Below are positions 8,330-16,554 of a stretch of DNA of 64,000 bases, one piece after another. The notes beneath the pieces are model-generated. The model was not told where the DNA came from. It was given only the letters and a program-made list of their open reading frames with translations, and ran no database searches. Numbering within the stretch: the stretch's first letter is position 1; each line of letters starts with the position of its first letter. A program made the position numbers and the translations under genes. Source of the stretch: DASQHW01 sp038238245 (GTDB lineage: Bacteria; Actinomycetota; Acidimicrobiia; IMCC26256; PALSA-610); contig JBBRXX010000015.1 in NCBI GenBank assembly GCA_038238245.1, positions 41,456 to 105,455 on the forward strand, in the 5' to 3' direction.

Positions 8330-8335
8330 AAGCTA
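8330..8335 (-). promoter_or_regulatory. -10 hexamer TAGCTT of ccr
   Basis: TAGCTT stands 6 nt upstream of the ccr ATG at 8323, consistent with a leaderless transcript. The 91-bp region to 8415 also serves the divergent thiolase. Confidence 0.5.
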
Positions 8336-8414
8336 CCGGGCAGTAGCGGACGCGTACCACCCGTCCCTACACTGGTCGCCTCGTCGCGTACACGCGTTGC
8401 CCAAGGAGGCCTCC

Positions 8415-9599
8415 ATGTCCGGTTCGGTCATCGTCGGATCGGCCCGCACGCCGATTGGCAAGCTCTCGGGCGCACTCGCGGGATTCACCGCACAAGACCT
8501 CGGCGGTCTCGCGATCAAGGCCGCACTCGAGCGGGCGGGCGTCGACGCCGAGCAGGTCGACTACGTGTTGATGGGCCAGGTGCTGCAAGCGGGCCAGGGC
8601 CAGATCACCGCGAGGCAGGCGGCGATGAAAGCCGGCATCCCGATGACCGTCCCCGCGATGACGCTCAACAAGGTGTGCCTGTCAGGGATCAATGCCATCT
8701 ACCTCGCCGATCAGATGATCCGGAACGGTGACGCGGAGGTCGTCGTCGCCGGCGGCATGGAGTCGATGACGCAGGCCCCCTACCTCCTCCCCGGCGCCCG
8801 GGCCGGCTACCGCATGGGCAACAACGAGGTCGTCGACTCGATGGTCAACGACGGCCTGTGGTGTGCGTTCGACGCGGTGCACATGGGCGCGGGCACCGAG
8901 AACTATGTCGGGCAGGTCGGCGGCATCAGCCGCGAAATGCAGGACGAGTTCGCCGCCAAGTCGCACGAGCGCGCCGCGGCCGCGCAAAAGGAAGGCCGTT
9001 TCGCCGACGAGATCGCGCCGGTGTCGATCCCGCAGCGCAAGGGTGACCCGATCGTCGTCGACAGTGACGAAGGTGTGCGGCCGGGCACGACGCCCGAGTC
9101 GCTCTCGGGTCTGCGACCGGCGTTCTCGAAGGACGGCACGATCACGGCCGGCAATGCGTCGCAGATCTCCGACGGCGGCGCTGCCGTCATCCTCACGAGC
9201 AAGGCCAAGGCCGAGGAGCTCGGCGCGACGCCGCTGGCCGAGCTGATCGGGTACGGAATGGTCGCCGGTCCCGATCCTTCGCTGCTCCACCAGCCGTCGC
9301 GCTCGATCAAGCGTGCCGTCGAGTCGAGCGACATGAGCGTCAAGGACATCGACCTGTTCGAGCTGAACGAGGCCTTCGCCGCCGTCGGCATCGCGTCGAT
9401 GCGCGACCTCGGCATCAGCGACGACATCACCAACGTGAACGGTGGCGCCATTGCGCTGGGCCACCCGGTCGGCATGTCCGGCGCGCGTGTGGTGCTCACG
9501 ATCATCAACGAGCTGCGCCGCCGCGGTGGCGGTGTCGGCGCGGCCGCACTCTGCGGCGGCGGCGGCCAAGGCGACGCGGCAATCATTCGCACGCTCTAA
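8415..9599 (+). CDS. Acetyl-CoA C-acetyltransferase (thiolase)
   Basis: The 394-aa thiolase has all three catalytic residues: C88 in LNKVCLSG, H350 in GHPVGMSGAR and C380 in LCGGGGQG. It condenses two acetyl-CoA to acetoacetyl-CoA or runs in reverse. The start at 8415 is set by an AAGGAGG ribosome site at 8403-8409, unlike the leaderless genes around it. Divergent pairing with ccr suggests it feeds C4 units toward crotonyl-CoA, but a degradative role is equally possible from sequence alone. A strong hairpin follows the stop codon. Confidence 0.95.
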   Translation: MSGSVIVGSARTPIGKLSGALAGFTAQDLGGLAIKAALERAGVDAEQVDYVLMGQVLQAGQGQITARQAAMKAGIPMTVPAMTLNKVCLSGINAIYLADQMIRNGDAEVVVAGGMESMTQAPYLLPGARAGYRMGNNEVVDSMVNDGLWCAFDAVHMGAGTENYVGQVGGISREMQDEFAAKSHERAAAAQKEGRFADEIAPVSIPQRKGDPIVVDSDEGVRPGTTPESLSGLRPAFSKDGTITAGNASQISDGGAAVILTSKAKAEELGATPLAELIGYGMVAGPDPSLLHQPSRSIKRAVESSDMSVKDIDLFELNEAFAAVGIASMRDLGISDDITNVNGGAIALGHPVGMSGARVVLTIINELRRRGGGVGAAALCGGGGQGDAAIIRTL

Positions 9600-9610
9600 C
9601 CAGGCGAGAG

Positions 9611-9647
9611 GCGTGTGTGAGGTGCGGTTTCCGCACCGGACACACGC
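9611..9647 (+). terminator. Strong hairpin after the thiolase gene
   Basis: An inner stem GGTGCGG/CCGCACC with a TTT loop (9621-9637) sits inside an outer stem GCGTGTGT/ACACACGC, separated by a 2x2 internal loop. There is no T-run after it, as is usual for GC-rich actinobacterial terminators. It begins 11 bp after the thiolase stop codon. Confidence 0.65.
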
Positions 9648-9678
9648 CCGACTGCGCGTGTTGCGCGGGTCAGGCCGT

Positions 9679-9684
9679 TATCGT
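9679..9684 (+). promoter_or_regulatory. -10 hexamer TATCGT, selects start 9692
   Basis: TATCGT lies 7 nt before the ATG at 9692 and just after the thiolase hairpin. It argues that the five-gene MoxR operon begins here, not at the upstream in-frame ATG at 9617 inside the hairpin. Confidence 0.5.
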
Positions 9685-9691
9685 TCCCGCG

Positions 9692-10546
9692 ATGGTGCCG
9701 GAGCTGCGGCCGCGCGGGATCGGGGAGATGCTCGACGTCGCCGTCGCGATCTATCGCGGTTGCGCGCGCCGGCTCGTGCTCGTGGCGCTCGTCGTCGAGG
9801 TGCCGGTGCAGCTGCTCACGACGATCGTCCTGCTCTCCGCGCAGCCCTCGGGATTCGACGTCACCATTGCAGGTAATGCCTCGCCGACCTTCGACAGTCA
9901 ATCGACACAGCTCGCCGCGACCGTCGTCGTGTTGTTGGTCAGCGTCCTCTCGACGGCGTTCGTCTTGGCCGTATGCACGAGAATCATCGCCGACGGCTAC
10001 GTCGGCCTCGCCGGCGTCGGCCCCGGCGAAGCGGCGCGTGGTGCGGTCGGACGCATCTTCGCCGTCATCGGTCTTGCGCTGCTGACGGCACTCAGCCAGA
10101 TTGCCGGCTTGGCCTTCTGCCTGGTGGGCGTGGCGGTGCCGCTCGCCTTCTTCGCGGTAGGCATGCCGGTGCTGATCCTCGAAGGTGTCGGCGTGTTCGC
10201 CGCGCTCGGCCGGTCGATCGCGCTCACAAGGGCACACTTCTTCCGGGTGCTCGGACTGGTCGTGACCGCGCAGCTGCTGACCGCCGTCTTGAACATCGGG
10301 CTCACGACCGCCGTCGCGGCCGCGATGCGTCACAGCGGCAATGTCACGGCCGGCGTGATCGCGCAGGGCATCGCGTCCACCGTCGTCGCCGTGCTCACCA
10401 CACCGTTGATCGCGGCTGCGATCGTCGCGTGTTACTTCGACCTACGTATTCGCGACGAAGCGTTCGACGTACAGCTCCTCATGCAACGCAACGACGCGCG
10501 CCACGCGGCGGCACACGCGTCCGCGCCTCCGGCTGTGGCACGGTGA
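9692..10546 (+). CDS. Polytopic membrane protein heading the MoxR/DUF58 operon
   Basis: The 284-aa protein starts MVPELRPRGIGEMLDVAVAI, a pattern seen in membrane proteins with a glycerophosphodiesterase-type membrane domain ('LRPRGxGEILDxAxxLYR'). About six hydrophobic segments follow, and the C-terminal tail is polar (IRDEAFDVQLLMQRND). No catalytic motif is visible. It is first in a run of five genes joined by 4-bp overlaps with DUF4129, DUF4350, MoxR and DUF58 proteins, a layout common in actinobacteria and of unknown overall function. The 9692 start is chosen from the family N-terminus and the adjacent TATCGT. Confidence 0.75.
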   Translation: MVPELRPRGIGEMLDVAVAIYRGCARRLVLVALVVEVPVQLLTTIVLLSAQPSGFDVTIAGNASPTFDSQSTQLAATVVVLLVSVLSTAFVLAVCTRIIADGYVGLAGVGPGEAARGAVGRIFAVIGLALLTALSQIAGLAFCLVGVAVPLAFFAVGMPVLILEGVGVFAALGRSIALTRAHFFRVLGLVVTAQLLTAVLNIGLTTAVAAAMRHSGNVTAGVIAQGIASTVVAVLTTPLIAAAIVACYFDLRIRDEAFDVQLLMQRNDARHAAAHASAPPAVAR

Positions 10547-11172
10547 TCGTCGTACACGCGGCGCATGCCGCGCAGGCGATTGATCCGGACGCTGCACGCG
10601 GCGCGGCACGCGACATCCTCGGCGATCGACGGTTCCGCCACGAGCCCGCACCGCGACCGCTCCGGGGGCCGCTCGAGTGGCTCGGTCGCCGGTTGCAGAC
10701 CGCCGGTGAGTGGATCGCGCGTGTGCTGCGTCCGGTGCCCGGATGGATGTGGCTCGGCCTTGCCATCGCAGTGGTCGCGGCAATCGTTGCGCGCATCATC
10801 GTGGTCTCCCGGCGCCGACGTGTGTCCGGCGACCGGCGCGGTCGGGTCTCCTCGGGACTCGACGCCGAGCCGGAAGATCCCGACGCCCTCGATCGGGACG
10901 CCGACGACGCCGAGCAGCGCGGCGACTTGGAGCGCGCGGTTCGCCTTCGCTTCCGCGCCGGCCTGGTGCGCCTCGGTGATCGCGGCGCGATCGCCTACCG
11001 GCCGTCGGTGACGACGGGAGAAGTGCGGCAGGTGCTCGGCTCTGACACCTTCGACGAGCTCGCGCGCACCTTCGAGGGCGTCGCGTACGGCGGGCGCGCG
11101 GCCCGTCCGCCCGATGTCGACGCGGCTCGGCGCGAGTGGCCACGCGTGCTCGATGATGTGGGACGCCGATGA
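10543..11172 (+). CDS. DUF4129 domain membrane protein
   Basis: The 209-aa protein has one central membrane helix (about 65-90, VPGWMWLGLAIAVVAAIVAR). It also has a C-terminal DUF4129 region with AVRLRFRAGLVRLGDRGAI and the ending ARREWPRVLDDVGR. In other organisms, DUF4129 sequences are found fused to transglutaminase domains or encoded beside MoxR and DUF58 genes. Its GTG start overlaps the stop of the preceding gene (GTGA at 10543-10546), so it depends on translational coupling. The molecular function is unknown. Confidence 0.8.
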   Translation: MIVVHAAHAAQAIDPDAARGAARDILGDRRFRHEPAPRPLRGPLEWLGRRLQTAGEWIARVLRPVPGWMWLGLAIAVVAAIVARIIVVSRRRRVSGDRRGRVSSGLDAEPEDPDALDRDADDAEQRGDLERAVRLRFRAGLVRLGDRGAIAYRPSVTTGEVRQVLGSDTFDELARTFEGVAYGGRAARPPDVDAARREWPRVLDDVGRR

Positions 11173-12287
11173 GCAACACGCGCGCCCGGCGGGCCGGCAT
11201 CGGCGTCGGGATCCTCGTCGGCGGCGTCATCGTGCTCAACCTGCTCGCGCAGGGCCTCGACCGCGCGGTCGGCGGCAATGAGCCGGGTGGCGTGAGCAAT
11301 TCCTCGTATGCGACCGCGCCGGCCGGCGCGGCGGCGTATGCCGCGCTGCTGTCGCGCTACGGTCACCGCGTCACCCAACAACGCGGCGACCTTTCGCGCG
11401 CGCAGCTCGCGCCCGTCGACACGGTCATCTTGCTCGAGCCCGACGTCGTCACCACCGAGGATGCAGCGGTGCTGCTGGAGTTCGTCACCAACGGCGGCCG
11501 GCTCGTCGTCGGCGACGAGGCCCCGCCCTATCTCCACGAGCTCCGTGACCGGCCGCCGGTGTGGGACGCCGGCCGGAGCGAGCCGTGGAACAGCATCGGG
11601 CCTGCGCTCGGCAACGTGCGATCGATCGCCGCCGTGGGCGGCGGGGAGTGGACCGACCCGGGAAGCGGAGCTCCGCTCGTCGGCGACAACGTGAGCGCGC
11701 TCGTCACGAGCGAGCGGATCGGGCTCGGAGAGCTGCTGTTCCTCGCCGATCCCACGCCACTCCAGAACGCGTTCCTCAGCACCGCGGACAACGCCGCGTT
11801 CGCGTTGGCGCTCTCCGGGCCCGGGCCGCGGGTCGCCTTTGCCGAGGGAGTGCACGGCTTCGGCGCGTCACGTGGCATCAGCGCGATCCCGACGCGTTGG
11901 AAGTACGCGATCGCCATGCTCGGCCTCGGCGCGCTGGCGTTCGTATGGTCGCGTGCACGCCGGTTCGGTCCGCCCGACCGGGCGACGCGCGAACTGCCGC
12001 CCGCGCGGTCCGAATACGTACGCGCGTTGTCGCAAACGCTGGAACGCACCCACGATCGCGCGCACGCGCTCGCACCGGTGCAACAGTGGACGCGCGACAG
12101 GCTGACGGCACGCGCGGCGCTCCCTACCGGCGCCTCCGACGAGGAGATCACGCATGCGGCGAAGGATCTGGGCGGCACGGACCACGAGGTGGGCGCGTTG
12201 CTCGCGCCAGTAACGAACGACGACGACGCGCTCGCGCTCGGACGCATGCTCGCACGCGTCACCAGCGGCGAGAGGGGGATCGGTTGA
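11169..12287 (+). CDS. DUF4350 domain protein
   Basis: The 372-aa protein has an N-terminal membrane anchor (residues 9-27) and a glutamine-amidotransferase-like extracytoplasmic Rossmann region. That region includes NSSYATAPAGAAAYAALLSRYG and VLLEFVTNGGRLVVGDE, typical of DUF4350. A second membrane segment lies near residue 245-260, with a cytoplasmic tail after it. The ATG overlaps the upstream stop codon (ATGA at 11169-11172). In many bacteria DUF4350 proteins accompany MoxR/DUF58 sets and are thought to be part of an envelope or protein-maturation complex; this role is inferred. Confidence 0.8.
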   Translation: MSNTRARRAGIGVGILVGGVIVLNLLAQGLDRAVGGNEPGGVSNSSYATAPAGAAAYAALLSRYGHRVTQQRGDLSRAQLAPVDTVILLEPDVVTTEDAAVLLEFVTNGGRLVVGDEAPPYLHELRDRPPVWDAGRSEPWNSIGPALGNVRSIAAVGGGEWTDPGSGAPLVGDNVSALVTSERIGLGELLFLADPTPLQNAFLSTADNAAFALALSGPGPRVAFAEGVHGFGASRGISAIPTRWKYAIAMLGLGALAFVWSRARRFGPPDRATRELPPARSEYVRALSQTLERTHDRAHALAPVQQWTRDRLTARAALPTGASDEEITHAAKDLGGTDHEVGALLAPVTNDDDALALGRMLARVTSGERGIG

Positions 12288-13213
12288 ACGACCTGCGAGA
12301 CCGCGTGCTCGGAGAGATCCGCAAGGTGGTGGTCGGCCAGGATCACGTGGTCGAGGTACTGATCGCGGCCACGGCGGTGGGAGGCCACGTGTTGCTCGAG
12401 GGCGTCCCGGGGGTGGCCAAGACCCTGCTCGCCAATGCGTACGCGCGTGCGATCGGCGTGGAGTTCCGGCGCGTGCAGTTCACGCCGGACATGCTTCCCT
12501 CGGATCTCACCGGCACGATGACCCTGCGCGGCGGCGAGCTCGCTTTCCGGCCGGGGCCGGTGTTCACGAACCTCGTGCTCGCCGACGAGATCAACCGCAC
12601 ACCGCCCAAGACGCAATCTGCCTTGCTCGAGGCGATGCAGGAACGCCAGGTGAGTGTCGACGGGGTCGCGCGGCCGTTGCCGCAGCCCTTCCTTGTCGTC
12701 GCGACACAGAACCCGATCGAGTACGAGGGCACCTACCCGCTCCCGGAAGCCCAGCTCGACCGCTTCCTCGCCAAGCTGGACGTCGGCTACCCCGACGCGA
12801 ACGCCGAATCGGCCATCCTGCACCTCGCGCACCACGGCGTGGCACCCGCGACCCTCGATGACGTCCGCGCCGTCACCACACCCGAAGAGCTCCTCGCGGC
12901 GCGCGAGCTCGTCGACGCCACCACGGTGCACGACGCGATCATCGACTACGTCGTCGCGATCGTTCGCCGCACGCGCGAGCTCCCGAGCGTCTCGCTCGGC
13001 GCGAGTCCCCGGGCCGCCGTGCACCTCCTCGCGTCGGCAAAGGCCGCGGCCCGGCTCTCAGGGCGCGACTTCGTGATCCCCGACGACGTGGTCGCGGTTG
13101 CGCCGGCGGTGCTCCGCCACCGCATCACGTTGCGGCCGGAAGCCGAGCTCGAGCGCTACCGCCCCGACGACGCGGTTGCCAACGCGATCTCGTCGGTGCC
13201 CGTGCCGCGATGA
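12284..13213 (+). CDS. moxR: MoxR-family AAA+ ATPase
   Basis: The 309-aa AAA+ ATPase has Walker A GVPGVAKT (40-47) and Walker B LVLADEINR with D101-E102. The MoxR signature PPKTQSALLEAMQERQV, the sensor VVATQNPIEYEGTYPLPEAQ and a C-terminal lid also match. MoxR proteins are chaperone-like ATPases that insert cofactors or activate complexes containing VWA proteins; the adjacent DUF58 protein is the likely partner. The start is a TTG overlapping the upstream stop (TTGA at 12284-12287) with a GAGAGGGGG ribosome site 4 nt before it. Confidence 0.93.
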   Translation: MNDLRDRVLGEIRKVVVGQDHVVEVLIAATAVGGHVLLEGVPGVAKTLLANAYARAIGVEFRRVQFTPDMLPSDLTGTMTLRGGELAFRPGPVFTNLVLADEINRTPPKTQSALLEAMQERQVSVDGVARPLPQPFLVVATQNPIEYEGTYPLPEAQLDRFLAKLDVGYPDANAESAILHLAHHGVAPATLDDVRAVTTPEELLAARELVDATTVHDAIIDYVVAIVRRTRELPSVSLGASPRAAVHLLASAKAAARLSGRDFVIPDDVVAVAPAVLRHRITLRPEAELERYRPDDAVANAISSVPVPR

Positions 13214-14487
13214 CGCCGACGGCGCGGGCGGGATACGCGCTGGCCGTCATCGCGATCATCGCGTTGCTCGTGCCCGTGCCGGTGACGATCGCACTCGGTG
13301 TCGGACTGGTGATCGCCACCCTGCTCGACGTCACGCTCGCGAGGCCGAAGCTGCGTGTGCGACGCACGTTGCCGCGCGTGTTCGCCCGCGGCGTTCGCAC
13401 GGCACTGGTCGTCGAGACCGACGCGGCTGAGCCGCGACGCGTGGAGCTGCGGCAGGCGCAGCCGCCTGACGTCTCCATCGACCCGTCGGTCGGTCGAGGG
13501 CGGCTCGACGCGGGTGTGCTCGCGCACCGGCGCGGGGAAACGACGTTCCCGCCGATCACCGCGCGCCGTACCGGGCCGCTCGGGCTCGGGCGCTGCACCT
13601 TCGACGGCGAGGGCAGTGCGAAGGTGTTGGTGTACCCCGACGTGTACGCGGCGCAGCGCGTCGTCGTGGCGCTGCGGCGCGGCCGGTTCCGCGACCCCGG
13701 ATTGCGCACGCGCGGACCGCTCGGTCTCGGCACCGACTTCGAGTCGATTCGCGACTACCAGCCCGACGACGACGTACGGCAGATCAACTGGACAGCCAGC
13801 ACGCGCGTCGGTCGCCCGATGAGCAACGTGTATCGCATCGAACAGGACCGCGATGTCGTGTGCCTCGTCGACGCGGGGCGGTTGATGTCCGCGCCGCTGA
13901 GCGGAGCGACCGAGCGCGGGAATCTCGACGCGCGCACCACGCGTCTGGACGCGTGCGTCGACGCCGTCACGATGGTGGCGCTCGTCGCTGACGAGCTCGG
14001 CGACCGTTGCGGCGTCACCGTCTTCGACGGGGAGCTGCGACGGCGCTTGCCACCACGCCGCAACGGCGGACGGGCCGTCGTGCGCGCGATCCTCGATGTC
14101 GAACCCCGCGACATCGACACGGATCACGACCTCGCGTTCCGCAGTGTCGGTGGGGCCAAGCGCGCGCTCGTGCTCGTCTACACCGACCTCGTCGACGAAG
14201 CCGCGGCCCGGTCGCTCGTCGACGCCGTCCCCGTGCTCTCGCGCCGCCACGCGGTCGTCGTGGCGTCGGTGCGCGATCCCGACCTCGACGCGGCGGTGAG
14301 CACCGCGCCATCGGTGCCTCACGACGTGTACGCAGCCGCGGTGGCGATCGACGTGCTCGATGCGCGCCGCCGCGTCGTCGCCCGGTTGCGGCACGCGGGT
14401 GCGGAGGTCGTCGAAGCCCGGCCTGCGTTGCTCGGCGAAGCGTGCGTACGGGCCTACCTGCACCTCAAGGCACGCGCGCGTCTGTGA
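13210..14487 (+). CDS. DUF58 domain protein
   Basis: The 425-aa protein has two N-terminal membrane segments (about 8-24 and 26-42), a beta-rich middle region, and the DUF58 core DFESIRDYQPDDDVRQINWT near residue 180. This is followed by a VWA-like region with DAGRLM and LVLVYTDLVDE. DUF58 proteins are partners of MoxR ATPases. The ATG overlaps the MoxR stop codon (ATGA at 13210-13213). The 3' end overlaps the convergent SpoIIM-like gene by 23 bp. Confidence 0.88.
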   Translation: MTPTARAGYALAVIAIIALLVPVPVTIALGVGLVIATLLDVTLARPKLRVRRTLPRVFARGVRTALVVETDAAEPRRVELRQAQPPDVSIDPSVGRGRLDAGVLAHRRGETTFPPITARRTGPLGLGRCTFDGEGSAKVLVYPDVYAAQRVVVALRRGRFRDPGLRTRGPLGLGTDFESIRDYQPDDDVRQINWTASTRVGRPMSNVYRIEQDRDVVCLVDAGRLMSAPLSGATERGNLDARTTRLDACVDAVTMVALVADELGDRCGVTVFDGELRRRLPPRRNGGRAVVRAILDVEPRDIDTDHDLAFRSVGGAKRALVLVYTDLVDEAAARSLVDAVPVLSRRHAVVVASVRDPDLDAAVSTAPSVPHDVYAAAVAIDVLDARRRVVARLRHAGAEVVEARPALLGEACVRAYLHLKARARL

Positions 14488-15448
14488 CGGGTGCCGCGGC
14501 GGGCGCGCCTCGCCACCAGACCAATCCCCAGTAGAGCGCGCCCAGGCCGAAGCCGACGACGAGCACCACCGTGAGGCCGTGCCCGGCCGGGGTCACGAAC
14601 CCTTCGACGAGACCGGCGACGACGAGCCAGGCCGCGGTGCCGAGCACGATCTCCACCGCGGCGCGCGCTTCCTCGCGCAGCGCCTGCCCACGGTCACGCG
14701 TGCCCGGGTCGACGATGGCCGACGCGAGCCGCAACCCCGCCACTCCGGCCACGGCGATGCAACTCATCTCGAGCACGCCGTGCGCGACCACGAGCTCGAA
14801 GAACGGCCGGCCGTTTCCCGCGCCGATCGCGAGACCCGCGACGGCGCCCAGCAGCACGCCGTTGTAGAGCAACACGTACAGAGTGCCGAGCCCGAGCAGG
14901 ATGCCGCCGCCGAACGCGAGGAACGTCACTTGGATGTTGTTCGTGAAGATGCTCGCGGCGAGATTCGACTGTTCGTCGACCGACTCACCGAGATCGCGTC
15001 CCGGCTCGCGCGGTTCGGTCACCGACTGATAGCGACTCGGTACCAGCCCGCTCGCCGGTCCGGGGTCGCGCCACGCCCAGTATCCGGCAAGGAACGTCGG
15101 GAGCGCGAGGAACGCGAGCGCGCACACGAGCAACGCCGGGCGTTCGCGCACGCGGCGCCAGTAGCCGTGGGACGCGAACTCGCGGAGCGTCGCCGTCTTC
15201 GGCGCCGTGTGGTACACGGCTTGGCGCCCGCGCTGCACGAGCCGTTCGAGTTGGAACACCACAGGATCCGACGGGAACCGGCGCCGGGCGACCGCGAGGT
15301 CGGCGGTCGCGGCGCGATAGCACGAACCGAGCCGGCGCACGCCGTCCGGCCCGAGCCGGGCAGGTGTGCTCCGCGCGCTGTCCACGAGCTGCTCGAGCTC
15401 CACCCACTTCGCAGACCGATCCTGCACGAACTCGTCTAAATTCGGCAT
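14465..15448 (-). CDS. SpoIIM-family (stage II sporulation protein M-like) membrane protein
   Basis: The 327-aa protein starts MPNLDEFVQDRSAKWVELEQ, typical of actinobacterial SpoIIM-like proteins. A helical cytoplasmic region precedes a first membrane helix (about 112-132). A periplasmic loop with NLAASIFTNNIQVTFLAFGGG leads into a hydrophobic bundle with VAHGVLEMSCI. The family is widespread in non-sporulating actinobacteria next to RDD and MoxR/DUF58 genes. The ATG at 15448 abuts the GTG of the divergent RDD gene with no base between. A GAGG ribosome site for this gene lies inside the RDD coding sequence. Confidence 0.85.
   Translation of the reverse strand: MPNLDEFVQDRSAKWVELEQLVDSARSTPARLGPDGVRRLGSCYRAATADLAVARRRFPSDPVVFQLERLVQRGRQAVYHTAPKTATLREFASHGYWRRVRERPALLVCALAFLALPTFLAGYWAWRDPGPASGLVPSRYQSVTEPREPGRDLGESVDEQSNLAASIFTNNIQVTFLAFGGGILLGLGTLYVLLYNGVLLGAVAGLAIGAGNGRPFFELVVAHGVLEMSCIAVAGVAGLRLASAIVDPGTRDRGQALREEARAAVEIVLGTAAWLVVAGLVEGFVTPAGHGLTVVLVVGFGLGALYWGLVWWRGAPAAAPVTDARVP
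15437..15442 (+). promoter_or_regulatory. -10 hexamer TAAATT of the RDD gene, inside the SpoIIM gene
   Basis: TAAATT lies 6 nt before the GTG at 15449, within the first codons of the oppositely transcribed SpoIIM-like gene. Confidence 0.55.
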
Positions 15449-16177
15449 GTGCGCCTCGACGACCGCGTGACGATCGCGACGCCCGAGGGCGTCACGATCG
15501 AGCTCGTGCTCGCCGGTCTCGGTTCCCGTTTCGTCGCCCGCCTCCTCGACACGGTGATACAGCTGGCGATCATCTTCGCACTCACCGCCGGCATGGCGAT
15601 CACATCGGCGCCGGGAGTCGTCCGTGCGATCGGGATCGTCGCCCTGTTCCTCGTGCTCTTCGCGTACGACATCCCGTTCGAGCTCCTCAACAGCGGCCGC
15701 ACGATCGGGAAGATGGCCGCCGGCATCCGCGTGGTCGCGGGCGGCGGCGAGCCGGTCGCGTTCCTCGGCAGCGCGATCCGCAACATCTTGCGGCTCGCCG
15801 ACTTCCTCCCGGCGATGTACGCGGCCGGCGCGGTCACGATGGTGGCGACGCGGACCGACCAACGCCTGGGCGACCTCGCCGCGGGCACCTTGGTCGTGCG
15901 CGACAAGTTCCCGGGTATGGCGTCGCTCACGACCGCGCCGCTGAGCGTGCCCGCCGACGCGGTCATGACGTGGGATGTCTCCGCGCTCGACAGCGACGAT
16001 CTCGCGACGATCCGTCAGTTCCTCGACCGGCGCCTGATGCTGTCCTGGCCGGTGCGGACGCACTTCGGCACGGCGCTCGCCGCGCGCGTCGCGCCCATGG
16101 TCGCGGGCGTGCCGTACGGCGCGCATCCCGAATACCTGCTGGAAGGCATCGTCGTCGCGAAGCAGCGGCGCGCATGA
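15449..16177 (+). CDS. RDD-family membrane protein
   Basis: The 242-aa protein begins with the family opening RLDDRVTIATPEGVTIEL and LAGLGSRFVARLLDTVIQ, whose Arg and Asp residues give the RDD name. Three hydrophobic segments follow, with NSGRTIGKMAAGIRVV between them. Some RDD proteins act as ion antiporters, but most are uncharacterised. Its GTG start directly abuts the divergent ATG of the SpoIIM-like gene, so it must be read from a leaderless message. The stop codon overlaps the DUF2752 start (ATGA). Confidence 0.88.
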   Translation: MRLDDRVTIATPEGVTIELVLAGLGSRFVARLLDTVIQLAIIFALTAGMAITSAPGVVRAIGIVALFLVLFAYDIPFELLNSGRTIGKMAAGIRVVAGGGEPVAFLGSAIRNILRLADFLPAMYAAGAVTMVATRTDQRLGDLAAGTLVVRDKFPGMASLTTAPLSVPADAVMTWDVSALDSDDLATIRQFLDRRLMLSWPVRTHFGTALAARVAPMVAGVPYGAHPEYLLEGIVVAKQRRA

Positions 16178-16554
16178 TCCCCACGGCTGCACACGAACGC
16201 CGGGGGCTGCGCCTCGCCGCGGCCGGCCTGGTCGCTGCCGCGGTCGTGTATCCGTTGGCGCCCTTCTCCCCCGCCCTCTGCCCGCTGCGCGCGACGACCG
16301 GTATCCCGTGTCCGTTCTGCGGGATGACGCGCGCCGTCGTCGCCGCGGTGCACGGACACGTCGGGCGGTCGCTCGCGTTCAATCCCGGCGGCATCGTCGT
16401 GCTGGCGGTCGCGGTGGTGCTGTTGGTGCGTCCGGGAGTGCTCAGCCGTCTCCGCCGGCCGCCGTTGTGGACGCTGTGGGCGGTGCTCGGGGCGCTCTGG
16501 CTGTGGAACGTCGGCTTCAACCCGACGTTCCACCAGTGGTTGCTCCCAAGCTAG
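16174..16554 (+). CDS. DUF2752 membrane protein
   Basis: The 126-aa protein has three predicted membrane helices and the DUF2752 signature CPFCGMTRA after TTGIP. Other hallmark residues are a hydrophobic N-terminal helix and FNPG in the loop before the second helix. The function of the family is unknown. The ATG overlaps the RDD stop codon. The gene's own TAG overlaps the stop codon of the convergent recR gene by two bases. Confidence 0.85.
   Translation: MIPTAAHERRGLRLAAAGLVAAAVVYPLAPFSPALCPLRATTGIPCPFCGMTRAVVAAVHGHVGRSLAFNPGGIVVLAVAVVLLVRPGVLSRLRRPPLWTLWAVLGALWLWNVGFNPTFHQWLLPS

Noticed and set aside
9611..9691. N-terminal extension of the membrane protein from ATG 9617
   Set aside because: The extension would be encoded by the thiolase terminator hairpin and is Cys-rich and unlike the family; TATCGT supports 9692.
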